Assembly (NCBI GenBank): GCA_003150175.1
Contig: QAKZ01000071.1
Location: 1 to 8,938 of the forward strand
Length of the DNA stretch: 8,938 nt
Direction of reading: 5' to 3'
DNA from: Coriobacteriia bacterium
Lineage (GTDB): Bacteria; Actinomycetota; Coriobacteriia; Coriobacteriales; Atopobiaceae
Under the pieces are notes generated by a model that was not told the origin of the DNA, made no database searches, and worked only from the letters and a program-made list of their open reading frames with translations. Position numbers and translations under genes: made by a program. Shown here piece after piece: positions 5,234 through 8,938 of this stretch (positions are counted from its first letter, which is position 1; the number at the start of each line of letters is the position of its first letter).

Positions 5234-6601
5234 TTACCTAGAGACGAAGGCGCCGGGGCGGGCGCCGGTCGGCTCGCCGTCCTGGGCGACGAGCTCGCCG
5301 CCCACGTAGACGAGGTGGGCGCGGCCGCGGCAGGCGAATCCCTCGTAGGGCGTGTGGTCGACTGCCTGGTGCTGGGTGGCGGCGTGGATGGTCCAGCGCG
5401 CCTCGGGGTCCCAGACGCACACGTCCGCGTCAGCGCCTTCGGCCAGGCGGCCCTTGCGCGGCCACATGCCGAAAACCTTCGCGGGGTTCTCGCTCATCAG
5501 GCGGCAGAGCCCTTCGGGGCCCACCTGCTCGGCGAAGCTCGTGGCGATGAGCGCCGGGCGGTGCTCGATGCCCGCGCCGCCGTTGGGGATCTTGCGGAAG
5601 TCTCCGCGGCCGCGGTCCTTCTGGCCATGGAGGTTGAAGGAGCAGTGGTCGGTGGCGATGGTGTCGATCTCGCCGCCTATGAGCGCCTCGCGCAGGGCGG
5701 CGACGTCGGCGGGCTTGCGCAGAGGCGGGCTCATGACGTACTTCGCGCCGGCGAAGCCGTCGTCGCCTTCCTCCTTGTAGCGCGTATCGTCGAGCAGCAG
5801 GTACTGCGGGCAGGTCTCGACGTAGATGTTCTTCTGGCCGCGGGCCTTGGCACTGCGAATGGCCTCCAGGCCGAGCTTGGTCGAGAGGTGCACCACGTTG
5901 ACCTTGGCGTCCCCCGCGAGGTGAGCGATGTAGAGCAAGCGGCTGATGGCCTCGGCCTCGCAGACGTCCGGGCGCGAAAGCGGGTGGCCCTCAGGGCCGG
6001 TGACGCCGGAGTCGAAGACGCGCTGCTGAAGGCGGTCGACGAGCGTGCCGTTCTCGCAGTGGACGCAAAGGATGCCGCCCAGGGGCTTTAGGGCCTCGAG
6101 GACCTCGAGCGTGTCCGCGTCGTCGAGGCGCAAGTGGTCGTAGGCGAAGTACGTCTTGAAGGAGCAGACGCCGTTCTCGCGCATGACGGCGAGGTCGCGG
6201 CGGTTGCGCTCGTTCCACTCGGCGAGGGCCATGTGGAAGGCATAGTTGGCGGTGCAGGTTCCGTCGGCGCGCTTGTGCCACTCAGCGAGGGCGTCAGGCA
6301 TGGTCACGCCACGGTCGGCCGTGGCGTAGTCGACGACGGTGGTGGTGCCGCCGCACGCCGCCGCGCGGGTGCCCGTCTCGAAGCTGTCGGCCGTCCAGTC
6401 CATGCCGGTCCAGCACTGCAGGTGCGTGTGGGCATCGATGAAGCCCGGGAACACCCAGCAGCCGCGCACGTCGACGACCTCGTCGCCCTCAACGGGCTCG
6501 ATGTGGTCGGCCACGCGGGCGATCTTATTTCCATCGAGCGCCACGTCGCCCTCACGCACCCCCTCGGGCGTGACCAGGGTTCCGTTCGTAAGGATCCTCA
6601 T
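5234..6601 (-). CDS. hyuA: Dihydropyrimidinase/D-hydantoinase-type amidohydrolase (HyuA-like)
   Basis: This cytosolic metal-dependent amidohydrolase of the cyclic amidohydrolase group opens hydantoin, dihydropyrimidine or related ureide rings. The ATG at 6601 has a perfect AAGGAGG eight bases upstream, giving 455 residues, close to the E. coli HyuA length. The dinuclear metal site is complete: DAHTH (H58, H60), the Lys that is carboxylated in the family (CSFKTYF, K149), VHCEN (H181), VHLST (H238) and ATDH (D318). A beta-rich N-terminal piece and the C-terminal beta segment (YVGGELVAQDG) complete the fold. Its ribosome binding site overlaps the stop codon of the upstream gene (13 bp gap), so the two are translationally close. 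In E. coli the gene lies in the ygeW-ygeX-ygeY-hyuA-yqeA cluster used in anaerobic purine breakdown. The exact ring substrate cannot be read from the sequence; dihydropyrimidinase is the main alternative name. Confidence 0.92.
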   Translation of the reverse strand: MRILTNGTLVTPEGVREGDVALDGNKIARVADHIEPVEGDEVVDVRGCWVFPGFIDAHTHLQCWTGMDWTADSFETGTRAAACGGTTTVVDYATADRGVTMPDALAEWHKRADGTCTANYAFHMALAEWNERNRRDLAVMRENGVCSFKTYFAYDHLRLDDADTLEVLEALKPLGGILCVHCENGTLVDRLQQRVFDSGVTGPEGHPLSRPDVCEAEAISRLLYIAHLAGDAKVNVVHLSTKLGLEAIRSAKARGQKNIYVETCPQYLLLDDTRYKEEGDDGFAGAKYVMSPPLRKPADVAALREALIGGEIDTIATDHCSFNLHGQKDRGRGDFRKIPNGGAGIEHRPALIATSFAEQVGPEGLCRLMSENPAKVFGMWPRKGRLAEGADADVCVWDPEARWTIHAATQHQAVDHTPYEGFACRGRAHLVYVGGELVAQDGEPTGARPGAFVSR

Positions 6602-6614
6602 AGCAAAGTCCTCC

Positions 6615-7544
6615 TTAAACCCTGAGGGCGGCCTCGAGCAGCTCGAGGTCCTCCCTCGTGTCCACATCATGAATCTCGAGCTCGCTTTGGGCCTCGACGA
6701 CGCGGACGCGCACGCCGAGCTCCTGCCTGCGGGCCAAAAGCGCGCTTCCGCCCTGGTCGCCCTCGAGAGCGGCGAGCGCGGGCAGCTCCTCGTTCGGCCA
6801 CAGGATCGGGCTCGCGGGCGAGCCGTGCCACCCCAGCCGCACGATGGAGCCGGGGTGCGTCTGGAAATCGGCGACGAGAGCGCGGACGCTCTCCTCCCGC
6901 AGTAGCGGCTGATCACCCGGCACAAAGAGGCACGCAGGGACGCCCGGCAAGGCCTTCAGCCCCTCGCGGATCGTGTCGGATTGGTGCGAGCCGGAGTGCA
7001 GGACGCAGCGCACGCCGACGGTCTCGCAGAGCTCCTCGACCTCCTCGGAGCGCGTGACCACGACGATGTCCAGGAGATCGTCCGGCAAAGCCGAGAGCGT
7101 GCGCTCGAGCACCGGCACGCCGACGAGCGGCTCGACGAGCTTCTGGGAGCCGAAGCGGCGGGCGAGCCCGGAGGCCATGACGACACAACCCACGCGCGGA
7201 ACGTCGCAGAAGCCCGAGAAGCACTCGTTGAAGTTCCGCCGCAGGTCGTCGACACAGGCGTGCTCGAACGCCTCGTAGCGGCCAAGAAGGTCGCGCGCCT
7301 CCGTGGTGAGACGGCTTCCTCCCCCGCCGGCGCCGCCGATGGTGCGCTCGGTCAGCTTGAAGCCGAAGGAAGCCTCGGCGGTCTTCACCAGGCGCGTCGC
7401 CTTGGTGTAGGCCATGCCCATGCTCGCGGCTGCAGACCGCAGGCTGCCCGTCTCCTCGATGCGGTGGAGGAGCTCGCGCGGACCGGGGCCGAAGGCGCGC
7501 GAGCCCTCGTCGCCGAGAAGGTATGCCCTCAAGTCCGGCCTCAC
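6615..7544 (-). CDS. ModE-like DNA-binding domain fused to MocA-like nucleotidyltransferase
   Basis: The protein has 309 residues from the GTG at 7544, chosen for the GGAGGAG about five bases upstream; the frame is open further but without a better site. Residues about 18-95 resemble the winged-helix N-terminal domain of ModE (GPRELLHRIEETGSLRSAA, MGMAYTKATRLVKTAE, LTERTIGGAGGGGSRLTTEA). The rest is a MocA/MobA-type NTP transferase: the nucleotide loop VMASGLARRFGSQKL (122-136), GVPVLERTL, FVPGDQPLL with the metal-binding D211, and a C-terminal HDVDT motif. MocA attaches CMP to molybdopterin for xanthine-dehydrogenase-type enzymes. Here the fused DNA-binding half may link cofactor making to control of the operon, or may only bind. 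No molybdate-binding (MOP) domains are present. It lies between carbamate kinase and hyuA; E. coli keeps MocA as a separate single-domain protein in the same neighbourhood. Confidence 0.88.
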   Translation of the reverse strand: MRPDLRAYLLGDEGSRAFGPGPRELLHRIEETGSLRSAAASMGMAYTKATRLVKTAEASFGFKLTERTIGGAGGGGSRLTTEARDLLGRYEAFEHACVDDLRRNFNECFSGFCDVPRVGCVVMASGLARRFGSQKLVEPLVGVPVLERTLSALPDDLLDIVVVTRSEEVEELCETVGVRCVLHSGSHQSDTIREGLKALPGVPACLFVPGDQPLLREESVRALVADFQTHPGSIVRLGWHGSPASPILWPNEELPALAALEGDQGGSALLARRQELGVRVRVVEAQSELEIHDVDTREDLELLEAALRV

Positions 7545-7585
7545 GCGCCTCCTCCTTCCAGTGGCCGAGTCTTTCTGAATAAAGC

Positions 7586-7609
7586 GGCGGCAAGCGTTGC
7601 CTTGCCGCC
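7586..7609 (-). terminator. Hairpin between carbamate kinase and the ModE-MocA gene
   Basis: A perfect 9-bp stem (GGCGGCAAG with CTTGCCGCC, 6-nt loop) lies in the 104-bp gap. On the minus strand it is followed by GCTTTATTC, a poor T tract, so it may be an attenuator, a partial terminator or an mRNA end protector. A TATAGT (7634-7629, minus) just before it could be the -10 of an internal promoter, but no convincing -35 is present. Confidence 0.45.
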
Positions 7610-7648
7610 ACAATAACGCTTACCTCGTACTATACACGCAAAGACGCG

Positions 7649-8593
7649 CTACGCATGAACGACGGTACCGGTCTTGCCGGCGATGCCGTCGGCCGCGCGG
7701 TCAAGCAGCGTGATGAGCGCGTTGCGGCCCGGCTTGGACTCGGCGAACTTGACGCAGGCCTCGACCTTGGGGAGCATGCTGCCCGGGGCGAACTGGCCCT
7801 GGCCGATGTACTCGCGGGCCTCGTCGGGCGTGAGGGAGTCGAGCCACTTCTGGTCCGGCTTGCCGAAGTTGACGGCGACCTTCTCGACGGCGGTGAGGAT
7901 CACGAGGTAGTCGGCATCGAGGGACTCGGCCAAAAGCTCCGCCGCGAAGTCCTTGTCGATGACGGCCGCGGCGCCCTTGAGGTGGTGGTGCACGTGGGTC
8001 TGGAAGACGGGGATTCCGCCGCCGCCGCAGCAGATGACCACGTGGTCGGCGTCGACGAGGCTGCCGATGGTGTCGAGCTCGACGATGCGCTTGGGCTTAG
8101 GCGAGGCGACGACGCGGCGGTAACCGCGGCCGGCGTCCTCGACGAAGTCGTACCCGCGGTTGGCCTTGAGGTCCTCGGCCTCCTCGAGCGTCATGAAGGA
8201 GCCGATCGGCTTGGTCGGGTTCTTGAACGCGGGGTCATCGGGATCGACCTCGACCTGGGTCAGAACGGTGGTGACGCCGTGCTTGATGCCGCGGCACTCC
8301 ATCTCCTCGCGCAGGGCGTTCTGGAGGTCGTAGCCGATGTAGCCCTGGCTCATGGCGCCGCAGACGGAAAGCGGGCACGGGATGTACTTCTCGGGGTCCG
8401 AGCGGGTAAGCTCGGTCATGGCGTTGGCGATCATGCCGACCTGCGGGCCGTTGCCGTGGACGACGACGACCTCGTTGCCCTGCTCCAGGAGGTCGACGAT
8501 GGCGCGAGCCGTGTTCTGGACCGCGATCGCCTGCTCGGGCAGGTTCTTGCCGAGGGCGTTGCCGCCCAGGGCGATGACGATTCTTTTGCCCAT
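7649..8593 (-). CDS. arcC: Carbamate kinase (YqeA/ArcC family)
   Basis: Carbamate kinase transfers the phosphate of carbamoyl phosphate to ADP, releasing ATP and carbamate, which falls apart to ammonia and CO2. The ATG at 8593 has AAGGAG about nine bases upstream, giving 314 residues, the normal length. Amino acid kinase motifs are intact: IALGGNAL (7-14), VVHGNGPQVG (44-53), MSQGYIGY (81-88), CCGGGGIPV, AAVIDKDFAAELLA, LTAVEKVAVNFGKPDQKWL and FAPGSMLPKVEA. Next to a YgeW-type carbamoyltransferase it most likely corresponds to E. coli YqeA and forms the energy-conserving step of purine/ureide fermentation, not the arginine deiminase pathway, since no arcA is seen here. The gene symbol arcC is used for the family; yqeA would be equally fair. 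Confidence 0.95.
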   Translation of the reverse strand: MGKRIVIALGGNALGKNLPEQAIAVQNTARAIVDLLEQGNEVVVVHGNGPQVGMIANAMTELTRSDPEKYIPCPLSVCGAMSQGYIGYDLQNALREEMECRGIKHGVTTVLTQVEVDPDDPAFKNPTKPIGSFMTLEEAEDLKANRGYDFVEDAGRGYRRVVASPKPKRIVELDTIGSLVDADHVVICCGGGGIPVFQTHVHHHLKGAAAVIDKDFAAELLAESLDADYLVILTAVEKVAVNFGKPDQKWLDSLTPDEAREYIGQGQFAPGSMLPKVEACVKFAESKPGRNALITLLDRAADGIAGKTGTVVHA

Positions 8594-8654
8594 AGGGCAC
8601 CTCTCCTTAAACTAATGATGGCTAAGGCGCCAAGAAAAACAGCGCAATTCAGTG

Positions 8655-8694
8655 GGGCCCGCGCCCCGGCGGTTTCCCACCAAGGCGCAGGCCC
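8655..8694 (-). terminator. Hairpin between the carbamoyltransferase and carbamate kinase genes
   Basis: On the minus strand GGGCCTGCGCC (8694-8684) and GGCGCGGGCCC (8665-8655) form an 11-bp stem with one G-U pair, and an 18-nt loop. It begins 28 nt after the carbamoyltransferase stop. A T5 run comes only about 15 nt later (8639-8635), so it is not a classical terminator. It may protect the upstream mRNA end or reduce readthrough. Confidence 0.45.
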
Positions 8695-8722
8695 TCAAAC
8701 AAAGACGAGCTCAGACGCTGAT

Positions 8723-8938
8723 TTAGGCCTGGAACCAGCGCGGGGTCGCGCGCTCCTCGAGAGCCTTGAGCGTGGCGGCCGGGTCGGCGCACTTCTGGAG
8801 GAACATCATGGCCGCGATGGCGTACGGCTTGTAAGAGGCCTCCTTGTACATACCGTCGCGGTGCATGTCGAAGACGTCGGCCATGACCTCGCCGTGCTCG
8901 CAGGAGACACCGGAGATGTCGGCGGGCAGCGGGTGCAT
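8723..8938 (-). CDS. ygeW: C-terminus of a YgeW-type (knotted) carbamoyltransferase, 5' end outside window
   Basis: The frame enters at the right edge and stops at the TAA at 8725-8723; 71 residues are visible. They match the end of the aspartate/ornithine carbamoyltransferase superfamily protein YgeW: HPLPADI (the H-x-L-P ligand-binding motif), GVSCEHGEV, then FDMHRDGMYKEASYKPYAIAAMMFLQK. The conserved pieces HxLPADI-GVSC and YKEAS-KP are what I recall of E. coli YgeW, which carries Cys in place of the first Pro (memory, not checked). The family is thought to move a carbamoyl group between phosphate and a ureido compound during purine breakdown. Carbamate kinase follows 129 bp downstream and would use the carbamoyl phosphate. 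The initial ATG-like codon at the window edge is internal, not a start. Confidence 0.85.
   Translation of the reverse strand: MHPLPADISGVSCEHGEVMADVFDMHRDGMYKEASYKPYAIAAMMFLQKCADPAATLKALEERATPRWFQA

Noticed and set aside
5315..6091. Long plus-strand open frame inside hyuA
   Set aside because: It lies opposite a well-conserved amidohydrolase gene; composition is typical of an antisense shadow.
6602..6925. Upstream extension of the HyuA frame
   Set aside because: It lies inside the MocA-like gene in another frame; the ATG at 6601 with AAGGAGG is the clear start.

Overview
The window is a high-GC bacterial chromosome segment. Codon use, strong AAGGAGG-type ribosome binding sites, the MscL variant and the purine/hydantoin operon suggest a gut-type actinobacterium, most likely Coriobacteriia (Olsenella/Collinsella/Eggerthella-like). 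This assignment is inferred from gene content, not from a phylogenetic marker.

The left half (about 1-4700) looks like accessory DNA. It holds the start of a ribbon-helix-helix (RHH) protein gene on the minus strand running off the left edge, the C-terminal remnant of an alpha/beta hydrolase, a small helical coiled-coil protein, a DUF3800 protein preceded by a terminator-like leader, MscL with a C-terminal zinc ribbon, and an AbiEi-like protein carrying a nuclease-like C-terminal domain. Three copies of a roughly 95-125 bp imperfect palindromic repeat lie in the gaps around the AbiEi-like gene, two before it and one after it. Short words from the repeat ends (CTTCTTGCC, CTTCTTTCCACG) recur at both edges of the hydrolase remnant, so this region seems shaped by a small repeat family.

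The right half (about 4719-8938) is one minus-strand metabolic block. In transcription order it is the end of a YgeW-type carbamoyltransferase, carbamate kinase (YqeA/ArcC-like), a ModE-like DNA-binding domain fused to a MocA-like nucleotidyltransferase, a HyuA-type dihydropyrimidinase/hydantoinase, and RidA, closed by a strong terminator. It matches the core of the E. coli ygeW-ygeX-ygeY-hyuA-yqeA-mocA region linked to anaerobic purine (uric acid) breakdown. The likely logic is that HyuA handles a cyclic amide or ureide intermediate, YgeW moves a carbamoyl group to give carbamoyl phosphate, and carbamate kinase turns that into ATP. The ModE-MocA protein would supply or sense molybdenum cofactor for a molybdenum hydroxylase outside the window. 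RidA would clear reactive enamine intermediates, such as 2-aminoacrylate from a diaminopropionate ammonia-lyase.

No rRNA, tRNA, CRISPR array or transposase gene was seen. Gaps over 300 bases are 2937-3449 (mscL terminator, repeat copies A and B, an inverted repeat before the AbiEi-like gene) and 1348-1657 (a 14-bp palindrome, a candidate promoter, the terminator leader). The 207-489 gap (RHH promoter, terminator) and the 4545-4785 gap (repeat copy C, terminator) are slightly shorter.
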